A DNA stretch of 43,225 nt, from contig JAOUNB010000007.1 of assembly GCA_029881195.1 (NCBI GenBank), positions 1-43,225 of the forward strand. The letters are read 5' to 3'. The position numbers and the translations under genes are program-made. The notes under the pieces are model-generated. The model was not told the DNA's origin and did no database searches. It saw only the letters and a program-made list of their open reading frames with translations. Source of the DNA: Candidatus Nitrosopumilus sp. GTDB lineage: Archaea; Thermoproteota; Nitrososphaeria; Nitrososphaerales; Nitrosopumilaceae. The stretch's first letter is position 1, and each line of letters begins with the position of its first letter. Positions 25,719 through 34,032 of the stretch are shown here, one piece after another.

Positions 25719-25734
25719 CTAAAACTAGTTTTAG
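25719..25734. promoter_or_regulatory. Perfect 16-bp palindrome at a start codon
   Basis: CTAAAACTAGTTTTAG reads the same on both strands, and its last G is the first base of the GTG start at 25734. It follows a TATA-like GTATAAT (25712-25718), so it covers the likely transcription start. It is a good operator candidate. Confidence 0.5.
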
Positions 25735-26165
25735 TGAACAAAAAAATCATCGTACTTCCAGTAGTTGTTGTCATTGGTATTATTCTAGTAAATTTTGTAT
25801 CAGATCAATCTATAGAAAAAAACAATGTTGTGTTTCATGTAACTCTTGCAGATCCTACCCTATATTCGAATGGAGTTTATACTGATGAATTTTTTATCGA
25901 TGCTGGTCAATACTTGTTTAGATTTGTTCCAAATGGAAGTAGTCCAGAAATTTTATCAATTACACTAAATGGAAAAAGTTTTGATTTTTCTGAAGATTTT
26001 AGGCTTGAAAATACGCTTCATCAGACAGGAATCTCTGAATATTTTACGTGGAGGTATATTGGACAAGAAAAAATTTTGATTTCTGAAAAGCAAGAAATTT
26101 CAATTATGATCAATCCAAACGGAAAAACAATGGGTTCGGTGTCTATAGATATTTTACAAAATTAA
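25734..26165 (+). CDS. Membrane-anchored extracellular protein, unknown
   Basis: The 143-residue protein begins with a basic start and a hydrophobic helix (KKIIVLPVVVVIGIILVNFV, about 3-22) that is either an uncleaved anchor or a signal sequence. The rest is a single beta-sandwich-like domain (FFIDAGQYLFRFVPNGSSPE, ISIMINPNGKT) with no cysteines. No family recognised. The start is GTG, inside a 16-bp palindrome. The structured-RNA candidate begins immediately after its stop. Confidence 0.75.
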   Translation: MNKKIIVLPVVVVIGIILVNFVSDQSIEKNNVVFHVTLADPTLYSNGVYTDEFFIDAGQYLFRFVPNGSSPEILSITLNGKSFDFSEDFRLENTLHQTGISEYFTWRYIGQEKILISEKQEISIMINPNGKTMGSVSIDILQN

Positions 26166-26268
26166 GAGGCGTAAACCCCTTTACTGCAGAACTTTGAGAG
26201 ATTTCCTCTCTTTCTCAGATGCTAAATGTCTGATTACCTTTAACGTTCTGCGGGGTTACGCAGTTTTA
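26166..26268 (+). ncRNA. Candidate structured RNA: three-part stem enclosing two hairpins
   Basis: GCGTAA (26169-26174) pairs with TTACGC (26256-26261), CCCC (26176-26179) with GGGG (26252-26255), and GCAGAAC (26186-26192) with GTTCTGC (26245-26251), 17 pairs in nested order. Inside are two hairpins: GAGAG/CTCTC (26196-26200, 26206-26210) and TCAGA/TCTGA (26215-26219, 26229-26233). A TTTT run (26264-26267) follows. It lies between two plus-strand genes in otherwise AT-rich DNA. No tRNA T-loop or riboswitch core I know is present. Alternatives are a leader of the SDR gene 160 bases downstream, or a small MITE-like insertion. Confidence 0.55.
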
Positions 26269-26429
26269 GTCGATAGAAATTTTATCTATTGACATTATTT
26301 ACTGTACTAACTTTAAGTATTTAAAATTTTACGTAATATTTTATAAAAATTTATTGTATTTTATAGAATATTTTATACATAATTATGAATCAATTGAAGT
26401 ATAAATTACGATTTTCAATCTAAAAACTA

Positions 26430-27173
26430 TTGAGACTATCAGGAAAAGTTGCGTTAGTTACAGGAGGAAGTCGTGGAATAGGATTTGCTACTGCAAAAAT
26501 TTTATCAGAAAATGGTGCAACTGTTGTGATTACAGCAAAAAATCAGGAAAGATTAGAGAAAGCATCATCAGGGATTCCAAATTCAATAGGTATTGTAGCT
26601 AACATCAGAGACAAGGATGATGTGAAAAATGTAGTAGCCAAAACAGTTGAAAAATTCGGTAAAATAGATATTCTTGTTAATAATGCCGGAATATTTCCAA
26701 AAATCAAAGAATTACATAAAATAGATGAGGATGAGTGGAATGAGGTTTTAGATGTAAATCTTTCTGGACAATTTAGATTTACCAAAGAAGCGATTCCGTA
26801 TCTGCAAAAAACATCGGGTTCAATAATTAATATTTCATCAGATGCAGGATTAAAGGCATATCAGGGATTTAATGCTGATGCATATTCTGCAGCAAAAGCT
26901 GCATTGATTTTGTTAACAAAATGTTGGGCACTTGAATATGCAAAAGACAAGATCCGGGTAAATTGTATTTGTCCTGGAGTGGTAGATACAGATATGACAA
27001 AACCGTTTTTGAAAACTCAAAAAGACAAAGAATTCATGGATAATGAACATCCAATAGGCAGAATTGGTCAACCTGAGGAAGTAGGAAAAGCAGTTTTGTA
27101 TTTTGCATCAGATGATGCATCTTGGATTACAGGAGCAATTCTTGCTGTAGATGGAGGAGAATCAGTTAAATGA
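26430..27173 (+). CDS. Short-chain dehydrogenase/reductase, FabG-like
   Basis: The 247-residue SDR has TGGSRGIG (11-18), NNAG (84-87), catalytic S136/S137, Y152 and K156, and the C-terminal IRVNCICPGVVDTDMT and WITGAILAVDGGES segments of the FabG/3-oxoacyl reductase branch. The substrate is not determined. The start is TTG. Upstream DNA (26280-26429) is extremely AT-rich and includes several TATA-like elements. A two-helix microprotein follows 40 bases later and CysQ after that, on the same strand. Confidence 0.9.
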   Translation: MRLSGKVALVTGGSRGIGFATAKILSENGATVVITAKNQERLEKASSGIPNSIGIVANIRDKDDVKNVVAKTVEKFGKIDILVNNAGIFPKIKELHKIDEDEWNEVLDVNLSGQFRFTKEAIPYLQKTSGSIINISSDAGLKAYQGFNADAYSAAKAALILLTKCWALEYAKDKIRVNCICPGVVDTDMTKPFLKTQKDKEFMDNEHPIGRIGQPEEVGKAVLYFASDDASWITGAILAVDGGESVK

Positions 27174-27213
27174 ATTCATATGAATTTAATACAGCGCAGG
27201 AGTAGAAAAAGTA

Positions 27214-27420
27214 ATGAAAAGTAAAAAATCAAAGGCTAAATTGATAATACTTTTAGGAATTATTTGGGTGATTATTTCACTGCCATTACCATGGATAGTG
27301 AATAATCCAGAAGTTTCAGAATCACAGTTTAATACAATTCTTGGAATAATTGGAATTATGTCAATCCCATTTATTGTTCTAGGTGTAGCATGGACATTAA
27401 AGCCAGAACTAACAACTTAG
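27214..27420 (+). CDS. Two-helix membrane microprotein
   Basis: This 68-residue protein has a basic N-terminus (KSKKSKAK) and two hydrophobic helices (about 10-27 and 41-60) with a short polar loop, ending TLKPELTT. It resembles the protein at 20651-20845 in size and topology. Function unknown. It has an ATG start and sits between SDR and cysQ in a likely operon (9 bases before the cysQ start). Confidence 0.7.
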   Translation: MKSKKSKAKLIILLGIIWVIISLPLPWIVNNPEVSESQFNTILGIIGIMSIPFIVLGVAWTLKPELTT

Positions 27421-27429
27421 GTTTTTCAA

Positions 27430-28245
27430 TTGAAAGATATTCCAATAATAGATAAGATTCCTGAATTAGAAGTTGCTATCAAGGCTGTTGAAACGGCAGG
27501 TAAAGCAATTTTAAAAATCTATGAAAGAGATTTTGAGTCATTTACAAAAAGTGATGATTCACCAATTACGGAGGCAGATATTAAAAGCAATGACATCATC
27601 AAAGAAATTCTTTCACAGACGGATCATCTAATATTATCTGAGGAGGATAATGATGATTTGAGTAGACTGTCAGAGGATACTATTTGGATAGTAGATCCAC
27701 TTGATGGAACTTCCGATTTTATTGATAAAACAGGTGAATTTACAATTATGATTGGGTTAATAAAAAAGAAAAAACCAATTCTTGGAGTAATTGGTTGGCC
27801 TACAGAAAAAACATTGTTTGTTGCACAAAAAGGAAGTGGTGCATTCAGATATTCTAATGATGAATGGGAAAAAATATCTGTAACAAAAATTTCAGATCTA
27901 TCAAAATGCAGGACAGTTGGATCACGACATCACTTGTCTGATAAAGAAAAATTATTTATCAAAAAATTAGGTATTGAAGATTTTACTAGTATTGGTAGCT
28001 CATTAAAGGTAGGAAAAATTAGTTCAGGCGAAGCTGAGGCATACATTACAACTACAAATAAAATGAAAGAATGGGATTCTGCTGCTTCTTATTGTATAAT
28101 TTCTGAAGCTGGAGGAAGAATGACAGACATGTTAGGAAATGATATCACATACAACAACAAAGAGGTTTATCATCAAAATGGAATTTTGGTAACAAACGGA
28201 TTAATTCATAATAAAATTCTTGAAGAATTTAAAAAATTAGAGTAG
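27430..28245 (+). CDS. cysQ: 3'(2'),5'-bisphosphate nucleotidase / inositol monophosphatase family
   Basis: The 271-residue protein carries the metal-binding motifs of the family: EE at 71-72, DPLDGT at 89-94 and EWDSAA at 214-219. CysQ hydrolyses PAP, the by-product of PAPS-dependent sulfotransfer or reduction, to AMP. The convergent neighbour cysC makes PAPS, which supports CysQ over a general inositol or fructose bisphosphate phosphatase. The start is TTG. The 3' end overlaps cysC by 9 bases. Confidence 0.82.
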   Translation: MKDIPIIDKIPELEVAIKAVETAGKAILKIYERDFESFTKSDDSPITEADIKSNDIIKEILSQTDHLILSEEDNDDLSRLSEDTIWIVDPLDGTSDFIDKTGEFTIMIGLIKKKKPILGVIGWPTEKTLFVAQKGSGAFRYSNDEWEKISVTKISDLSKCRTVGSRHHLSDKEKLFIKKLGIEDFTSIGSSLKVGKISSGEAEAYITTTNKMKEWDSAASYCIISEAGGRMTDMLGNDITYNNKEVYHQNGILVTNGLIHNKILEEFKKLE

Positions 28246-28752
28246 GTTTCTTTCTTTAAGAAAGTCCTTTACTTTGTTTGCACTATCTGAAAGAGGTTCA
28301 TTTTCTGTATCAATTACCAAATCAGCATTTTCAGGAGCCTCATAGGGATCATCAATTCCTGTAAAACCCTTGATTTCTCCTTTTCTTGCCTTGGCATACA
28401 TGCCTTTAACATCTCTTTCTTCACATTTTGCAAGTGAACATTTTACATATACTTCTGCAAACTGATTACCAGCATCAATAATTTCTCTAGCATTTTTTCT
28501 GTTTTCAGAATACGGAGAAACTAGAGATACTACGCTTGGAACACCGTGATTTAATAAAAGCTTAGCCAAGTGAGCAACTTTTTTGTTATGCTCATCACGT
28601 CCAGCTTTTGAAAAGTCTTTTGGCGAAAACCATTCTCTTAACTCATCTCCATCAAGCATTGCTAAATTTGGAATATCTTTTTGCAAGTCTTTTACGATAG
28701 TAGTTTTTCCTGAGCAAGGAAGACCAGTCATCCAAAGAACAAAAGGTTTCAT
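28237..28752 (-). CDS. cysC: Adenylylsulfate (APS) kinase
   Basis: The 171-residue kinase has a P-loop GLPCSGKTT (10-18), LDGDELREWFSPKDFS (about 33-48) for APS binding, VSLVSPYSENR and a GFTGIDDPYEAPENAD segment that is diagnostic of CysC. It phosphorylates APS to PAPS. The substrate comes from Sat, encoded 19 kb away. It has an ATG start. The neighbouring cysQ clears PAP. Confidence 0.95.
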   Translation of the reverse strand: MKPFVLWMTGLPCSGKTTIVKDLQKDIPNLAMLDGDELREWFSPKDFSKAGRDEHNKKVAHLAKLLLNHGVPSVVSLVSPYSENRKNAREIIDAGNQFAEVYVKCSLAKCEERDVKGMYAKARKGEIKGFTGIDDPYEAPENADLVIDTENEPLSDSANKVKDFLKERNLL

Positions 28753-28789
28753 AAATTAAAACATCAAAACAACCCATAAAGAGTTTACG

Positions 28790-29332
28790 TTAATTTTTAG
28801 CCCAAGGTTGATTTTCTAAATAATCAATCTCTGCAATCATTTCATCCACTTTTTTTACTATTGCAAATATTGATCTGTATTGTTCATACATTTCAATTTC
28901 TTCGTCTTTAGATAACACATTTGCTTCTGCGTCATCAAAAAATTTGTTTTCCTTGTTAAGATGATCATTTAGAAATATACCATATGTCTTCAGATATCTT
29001 GATACTGGTTCTTGTGCATCTTCACCATCTTTCCATCTTTTTAGATGATGTGATATTTGTCGAGCAATATTCCTTCCAAATTCATGTTCTATCATAAATT
29101 TTCGGATTTCTTCTTTTAGGGTATCATAACTTGCAACACATGGGAAATACGAATCTTCTTCTCTTGAGTGGTGGATAGAATCGATAAATTCTGAAATGAC
29201 CAAGGTGATTTTTGTAAGATCTGAAAATGGAATTTTTGTTCCTTTGTAGAGTTCTGCAGAACATTTTAAAACTATTTTTTCTAGACGTCTAACTTGATCA
29301 TGGTCAGCGCGTAATTGATTCGTTGCACTCAA
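28790..29332 (-). CDS. Hemerythrin-like HHE-domain protein
   Basis: The 180-residue helical bundle has the spaced ligands of the hemerythrin HHE family: H11, H54 with E59, H83, and H124 with E128 (HLNKEN). Such proteins carry a non-haem di-iron site and bind oxygen or NO, or sense iron. Which applies here is unknown. It begins with TTG because no ATG exists before the first ligand. It may be transcribed together with cysC (37-base gap). Confidence 0.85.
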   Translation of the reverse strand: MSATNQLRADHDQVRRLEKIVLKCSAELYKGTKIPFSDLTKITLVISEFIDSIHHSREEDSYFPCVASYDTLKEEIRKFMIEHEFGRNIARQISHHLKRWKDGEDAQEPVSRYLKTYGIFLNDHLNKENKFFDDAEANVLSKDEEIEMYEQYRSIFAIVKKVDEMIAEIDYLENQPWAKN

Positions 29333-29445
29333 GTAACAAATCTATTGTAATTGTTGATTTAATGTGTATCTAAAATCAATCAAGGAGCTAAAATTATCAA
29401 ATAAATTGGACTTAATTTCATTCTAGAAACGTATAGATTTAGTAG

Positions 29446-30828
29446 ATGAATCCCATAATCTTATCCCTATTACAGTTGTTTAGAGGGCAAATCGAGGATT
29501 TTATACCACTATCTAGCTTTGATTCAAGTTTGATTTTAGATAAACTTGCAGAATTACAGGATTCTATAGGTACATTGTCTATTCAAGATGGGCCAATTGC
29601 TTCAGCTCATGTTATTTTACTTGCAGCAGGCGTTGTGATTTTTCTTGGTGTTGCAGGAGAGGCATTCTTCAAAAAAACAGGAATTCCGGATGTAGCATTT
29701 TTGATGATTCTTGGAGTGATTATAGGACCGATTTTTGGGCTAATTCAACCAGAAGCCGTTATTCAAGTAGTTCCATATTTTGCAGCACTTGCACTAATAA
29801 TTATCATGTTTGATGGAGGATTGAATCTTGACATCAAACATGTTATAAGAACTGCTCATTTTTCAGTAACACTAGCGGTTTTAGGTTTCATCTTATCTGT
29901 TGCTATGATTACATTTGCGGCTCATTTTGCTTTAGGATGGTCATGGTTAGAAAGTATTTTGTTAGGTTCAATTGTTGGTGGAAGTAGTTCTGCAATTGTT
30001 TTTGGTCTTGTCAGAAATATCAAAATTTCCGAAGAAACTAAATCTATGTTAAGTTTTGAATCTGCACTAACTGATATTTTAGCTACAATTATTGCATTCA
30101 TATTATTTGAAGCTGTGCTTGCAGGACATTTTGATCTACAAACATTAGAAGAAACTCTTGGAAGAGCAGTTATTGTGGGTTTAGTACTTGGATTTGGTGT
30201 AGGTATTCCTTGGATGTATGTTTCAACAAAGCTTGGAAATGCTCAACATGCATACATGCTGACATTAGGTGTTTTGTTTGTTTTATTTTTCTTGGCAAAT
30301 TCTTTTGGAGAATCCGGGGCATTAACAGCTCTAGTGTTTGGTTTAATGATTGGAAACAAAAGACATCTTTCAAAAATACTCAGATTTAAGCTACCAAAAA
30401 TTGAGATGGATGATCCTACGCATAACCAATTAACATTTTTGGTAAGATCTTTCTTTTTTGTATTTGTGGGATTGATGGCCAGTTTTGGACAAATAGAATA
30501 TCTCATATTTGGAATTTTAATTACAATTGTTGTTTATTTTGGAAGAATAATTGTTGGCAAGGTCACTTTAACCAAGCGATTTTCTCATTTAGATAGGGCA
30601 GTAACAAATGCTATGATCCCGAGGGGATTGGCTGCTGCAGTACTTGCTACTTATCCAATTACTCTGGGCATATCAAATGCAGATGCATACCCACAGATTG
30701 TTTTCTTTATCATTTTATCATCAGTAATAATTACAACAATTGGATTAGGAAAATCAAAGAAAATCCCTCCTCCTGAATCAATTGAGGGTGGATTTATTAA
30801 ACCAAATAAAGATTCTCAAAGAAAATAG
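29446..30828 (+). CDS. Cation:proton antiporter (CPA family)
   Basis: The 460-residue integral membrane protein has about a dozen helices, including FLMILGVIIGPIFGL, MFDGGLNLDI (a cation-binding region of CPA1/NhaP-type transporters), GSSSAIVFGL and MIPRGLAAAVLATYPI. It would exchange Na+ or K+ for H+ across the membrane. No regulatory RCK/TrkA domain is attached. The first 50 residues are poorly hydrophobic, so a later start is conceivable. It has an ATG start. Confidence 0.88.
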   Translation: MNPIILSLLQLFRGQIEDFIPLSSFDSSLILDKLAELQDSIGTLSIQDGPIASAHVILLAAGVVIFLGVAGEAFFKKTGIPDVAFLMILGVIIGPIFGLIQPEAVIQVVPYFAALALIIIMFDGGLNLDIKHVIRTAHFSVTLAVLGFILSVAMITFAAHFALGWSWLESILLGSIVGGSSSAIVFGLVRNIKISEETKSMLSFESALTDILATIIAFILFEAVLAGHFDLQTLEETLGRAVIVGLVLGFGVGIPWMYVSTKLGNAQHAYMLTLGVLFVLFFLANSFGESGALTALVFGLMIGNKRHLSKILRFKLPKIEMDDPTHNQLTFLVRSFFFVFVGLMASFGQIEYLIFGILITIVVYFGRIIVGKVTLTKRFSHLDRAVTNAMIPRGLAAAVLATYPITLGISNADAYPQIVFFIILSSVIITTIGLGKSKKIPPPESIEGGFIKPNKDSQRK

Positions 30829-30840
30829 ATCAGAGATCTA
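30826..30840. terminator. Short inverted repeat over two convergent stops
   Basis: TAGATC (30826-30831) and GATCTA (30835-30840) flank AGA, covering the stop codons of the antiporter and TFB genes. It is short, without a T-run, so only a weak terminator candidate. Confidence 0.25.
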
Positions 30841-31735
30841 GTGAATCTTTGAGTCCTTTGTATCTATTCCTAATAGTTACTTCAGTAACATTTGCAGCTT
30901 CGGCAATATCACGTTGAGTTTTATCCTCACCATTTTTCACACAAGACAGATACAATGCGGCTGCGGCTAATCCCATAGGATCTTTTCCAGCTGAGACTTC
31001 ATTGTCTTGAGCCATTTTAAGCACTTTTGTTGCATATCTCTTTGTTTTCTCGGCAATTCCAATCCTGCTTGCAATTCGTGCAACACATTGGATTGAATCA
31101 GTTACTGGCATCTTCAAATCAAGTTCTTTGATTAGTAATCTATAACATCTTGCAATATCTTTTCTTTTGATATTAGCTGCTTGCTCTACATCTTTAAGAT
31201 TTCTTGGAGTTTCAGTATCACGACATGCAGCATAAAGAGCTGATGCTATTAAAGCTGAAATGGAACGACCTCGAACTAGACCTTTTTCTAGTGCCTTTCT
31301 GTAAATATAGGCTGCCTTCTCCATTACCGCATCAGAGATTGCTAGTTTGTCTTTTAATCTGTTTAATTCACTAAATGCTTGGCGGAAATTTCTGTCAACT
31401 GGTTCATGAACTTGACTTCTGTTATCCCAAGTTCTCAGTCTTTCAATTGTACTTTTCATTGATGATGTAAGTGGTTTTCCAGATGCATCTTTATTTACAG
31501 GATTGATAATTGTTGCAAGACCCATGTCATGCATTGTTAGTGATGTTGGTGCTCCTGCTCTTGCCTTATTTCCACCTTCATCTTGGGTAAAGGATCTCCA
31601 TTCTGGTCCTGCCTCTTGTAATTTTTCAGTAATTACAAATCCACACTTTGAACAAAACATTTCTCCTGATTCATTATCAGTAACTAATTTTCCTTGGGCA
31701 CATCTTGGACATAGATCTTTTCCCTTGTTTACCAT
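30830..31735 (-). CDS. tfb: Transcription initiation factor TFB, paralogue 1
   Basis: The 301-residue protein has the N-terminal zinc ribbon C9-x2-C12 and C28-x2-C31, a B-reader/linker region (WRSFTQDEGGNKARAGAP), and two cyclin-like repeats, the second ending in the helix-turn-helix DIAEAANVTEVTIRNRYKGL that contacts the BRE. It recruits RNA polymerase to TATA-bound TBP. A second TFB is encoded 3.2 kb away. A TTCTAG/CTAGAA inverted repeat lies 5 bases before its ATG. Confidence 0.96.
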   Translation of the reverse strand: MVNKGKDLCPRCAQGKLVTDNESGEMFCSKCGFVITEKLQEAGPEWRSFTQDEGGNKARAGAPTSLTMHDMGLATIINPVNKDASGKPLTSSMKSTIERLRTWDNRSQVHEPVDRNFRQAFSELNRLKDKLAISDAVMEKAAYIYRKALEKGLVRGRSISALIASALYAACRDTETPRNLKDVEQAANIKRKDIARCYRLLIKELDLKMPVTDSIQCVARIASRIGIAEKTKRYATKVLKMAQDNEVSAGKDPMGLAAAALYLSCVKNGEDKTQRDIAEAANVTEVTIRNRYKGLKDSLDL

Positions 31736-31740
31736 GATAT

Positions 31741-31756
31741 TTCTAGAATCCTAGAA
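31741..31756. promoter_or_regulatory. Inverted repeat just before the TFB start
   Basis: TTCTAG (31741-31746) and CTAGAA (31751-31756) flank AATC and end 5 bases before the ATG of TFB paralogue 1. The same bases also form a near-perfect direct repeat, CTAGAAT twice. The position fits a transcript start or autoregulatory operator. Confidence 0.35.
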
Positions 31757-31860
31757 TTCATGGTATTTATGAATCAACAAGTTTTTTCTTTAAATTTCAT
31801 GCCAAATTTGAGGTGACAATAATACTGAATAGTCATTATTGAATTAGTCAAAGTAAGAAT

Positions 31861-32811
31861 ATGAAGTTACTTTGGCTTATTCCTCTTCTTGTTGGAGTCT
31901 ATGTTTTACTTCCAGAAATTTATGCTGAGACCATTACTCAAAATCTGGAAGGAGGGATGGATGTTCAAATAACATATCCTGAAGAGATAGTGGTTGGAAG
32001 AGAGGGCATAATCTCAATCTTAATTAAAAATAATGGATGGGAAAATAAAGAAAATATTTCATTTGGGTTTTCACTATCTGCTGTACCAGCACTAATCATA
32101 GAGCCATCCGATAAAATTATTTTAGATAAACTTGCTGAGGGAGGATCATATGGTGAAAATATCAGATTACAAATTCCTAATGATGCTAGTCTTGGGATTC
32201 ATTTTCTAAATTTAAAATATTCTCACATTCTTGTTGCAAATAACAAAATACCACAACCTCCATTTTTTCACAACATTGCCATTCCAATTACAATAAAAGA
32301 AGATCCAAGTGTCACTATACACACAAAAATTCCCGAATCAATTTTTTCAAAGGCAGAGTTTCCAATCGAGATTGAAGTGTTATCAAAAGATACCGACATA
32401 ACAAATGTTAGAATAAAAATAATTCCTCCAAAAGACATTGAATTTAGAGGAGAAACAATGCATTCTTTCTCAAAAATAGAAAAAAACACACCAGTAGCAA
32501 TTACATCGAGGATCATTACACCAATTGATGAAGTAAAAACAGAATACAAACTACCATTTCAAATCATTGTAACATATACTGATGATGTTGGATTAGACAA
32601 AGAAGATTCACAGACAGTTTCAGTAGTTCTACGACCTAGAACATTTATGGAATTAACTACAGATGGAGGAATATGGATTGGGAGTTTTTTTATTGCTCCC
32701 TATGTGAGTCTTGGAACAATTATAGGAGTTCCCTTAGGTGCTATCATATCACTACTTATCAGAAAAAAACAAAATTCTAGTAAAAAACGCTCAAAAATAA
32801 AAAAACTCTAA
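31861..32811 (+). CDS. Exported, C-terminally anchored beta-rich protein
   Basis: The 316-residue protein has a signal peptide (about 1-20, ending EIYAE), then two or more beta-sandwich-like modules with repeated polar strands (for example IISILIKNNGW, AEFPIEIEVLSKDT), and one C-terminal helix (about 282-303) followed by a very basic cytoplasmic tail (RKKQNSSKKRSKIKK). It resembles extracellular proteins of the NEW3/COG1470 type, which is a structural guess. The start is ATG. It overlaps the convergent gene by 4 bases. Confidence 0.78.
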   Translation: MKLLWLIPLLVGVYVLLPEIYAETITQNLEGGMDVQITYPEEIVVGREGIISILIKNNGWENKENISFGFSLSAVPALIIEPSDKIILDKLAEGGSYGENIRLQIPNDASLGIHFLNLKYSHILVANNKIPQPPFFHNIAIPITIKEDPSVTIHTKIPESIFSKAEFPIEIEVLSKDTDITNVRIKIIPPKDIEFRGETMHSFSKIEKNTPVAITSRIITPIDEVKTEYKLPFQIIVTYTDDVGLDKEDSQTVSVVLRPRTFMELTTDGGIWIGSFFIAPYVSLGTIIGVPLGAIISLLIRKKQNSSKKRSKIKKL

Positions 32812-33113
32812 GATTCTAGTTTTTCTTTAATTCTTTGAGTGTACTTTGCACTGTATTCATTGAATAGTTTTATTTTGTTTTGAGCCAAAGCCATTGCACC
32901 AGGTCTACTGTTAATGTGATCCTCCACACTTTTTTGATCTTCAAATAATTTTTCAAGATTTTGTTTTGAGGTAGATTCTAGTTCCGCAAGTAAAGTTGCA
33001 AGTTCTTTTTCAAGATTGTCTTTAGTATCAGGAATTTCAGGTGGATCCGCACCGATAATTTCCTTTGTAGTTATTTTCCCAAATACCTTTTTGTCTAATT
33101 CAAGCAATAACAA
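32808..33113 (-). CDS. Small helical protein, unknown
   Basis: The 101-residue protein has a conserved-looking N-terminus (LDKKVFGKITTKEIIGADPPEIPDT region) followed by two charged helices that could pair as a hairpin. No signal, membrane segment or motif. The start is TTG, and the adjacent TTG or CTG codons are equally possible. No family recognised. Confidence 0.6.
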   Translation of the reverse strand: MLLLELDKKVFGKITTKEIIGADPPEIPDTKDNLEKELATLLAELESTSKQNLEKLFEDQKSVEDHINSRPGAMALAQNKIKLFNEYSAKYTQRIKEKLES

Positions 33114-33214
33114 AAAATGAAATTAGCGGTATAAATTTTATTTTATAGCATTTCATAAAAGTGAGTGCAGTGCAATCGAACGTTTTATCTTTTTGATAAT
33201 TTTAGTCTTCAGTG

Positions 33215-33424
33215 ATGGCTTATTGTATTGGTAAATGTAAAAAATACAAGGCTCTTAAACCATCACAGATTGGCAGGTATGCTGCTGGACAAAAAAGATG
33301 CAATTATTGTGAAATATTTGTAGAAATAGATGGGATTGTTTGTCCTTGTTGTAAAAGCCAACTACGATGTTTACCTAGAAGTAGAAAGGGAAAGGAAAAA
33401 TATCTAGCTCAGATTATAAGGTAA
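33215..33424 (+). CDS. Cysteine-rich small zinc-binding protein
   Basis: This is a protein of 69 residues with C4, C8, then CNYC (29-32) and CPCC (43-46), a pattern for one or two zinc ions, and a basic C-terminus (RCLPRSRKGKEKY). It is probably a nucleic-acid binding zinc ribbon. ATG 33215 is preferred; GTG 33212 directly before it is the alternative. Function unknown. Confidence 0.7.
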   Translation: MAYCIGKCKKYKALKPSQIGRYAAGQKRCNYCEIFVEIDGIVCPCCKSQLRCLPRSRKGKEKYLAQIIR

Positions 33425-33524
33425 ATTTAGTAAGAACTGAGCTTTTTTAATAATTACAGATTTTGGAATTTATCACGCCTAATAATTAAAGTTCTATTTA
33501 TAAGAAATCAATACAAGTCAAAAT

Positions 33525-33797
33525 ATGGCTATTCCGGCTGATATTGAAGAATATGTTGAAAAACATATCAAGTTAATGATTTCTCAGACTGAGACATACT
33601 TGCCATTTATCAAAGTTGCATTTCCATATTCAAATAATGTAGCTGATGGAGTTTACAGTCTAATTATTGGAAGTGCATTATCTGTATTTGTAAATCAATT
33701 TGCAATGAAAATGAAATATCCAACTGCAGAAGATTTTGCAGATTTTGGAAAAGTTGCTCTAAAATATAGAGATCAAGTAGACAAATTTTTTACATAG
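33525..33797 (+). CDS. Small conserved-looking soluble protein, unknown
   Basis: The 90-residue protein is helical with moderate hydrophobicity (YSLIIGSALSVFVNQFAMKM) and no motif I recognise. A TATA-like ATTTATAAG at about 33497-33505 lies about 25 bases before the ATG, consistent with a leaderless message. It ends directly against the convergent small gene at 33798. Confidence 0.68.
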   Translation: MAIPADIEEYVEKHIKLMISQTETYLPFIKVAFPYSNNVADGVYSLIIGSALSVFVNQFAMKMKYPTAEDFADFGKVALKYRDQVDKFFT

Positions 33798-34028
33798 TCA
33801 AGCCAGTTCGCCCAGAAAATGAACAATATCATTAGTTACTATGACTGTTCTATCTTTTGGTACATGGTATAGTTTTTTTGAACCATTAGATGATTGAACA
33901 ATAATCTTTGCAAATGGATCTTTGAGGGATTTGTAAAGAATTCCTTTTTCACCAACTGACTGTGACCAATGGGTTCCTTGAACAAAAGATATCGTTTGAA
34001 ATTTTACAACTTGATAGGAGTAAACCAT
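33798..34028 (-). CDS. Small beta-rich protein, unknown
   Basis: This is a protein of 76 residues that alternates short strands and charged turns (VVKFQTISFVQGTHWSQ, AKIIVQSSNGSKKLYHV). No family is recognised. ATG 34028 is chosen because the open frame to TTG 34052 would overlap crcB. It follows crcB by 4 bases and so is probably in its operon. Confidence 0.62.
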   Translation of the reverse strand: MVYSYQVVKFQTISFVQGTHWSQSVGEKGILYKSLKDPFAKIIVQSSNGSKKLYHVPKDRTVIVTNDIVHFLGELA

Positions 34029-34032
34029 TCTA

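Noticed and set aside
26166-26268. tRNA or known riboswitch
   Set aside because: No T-loop motif, no acceptor/anticodon layout and no TPP, cobalamin or SAM core could be recognised.
28250-28264. CTTTCTT/AAGAAAG inverted repeat as terminator
   Set aside because: The one-base loop is sterically poor and it lies inside cysC coding sequence.
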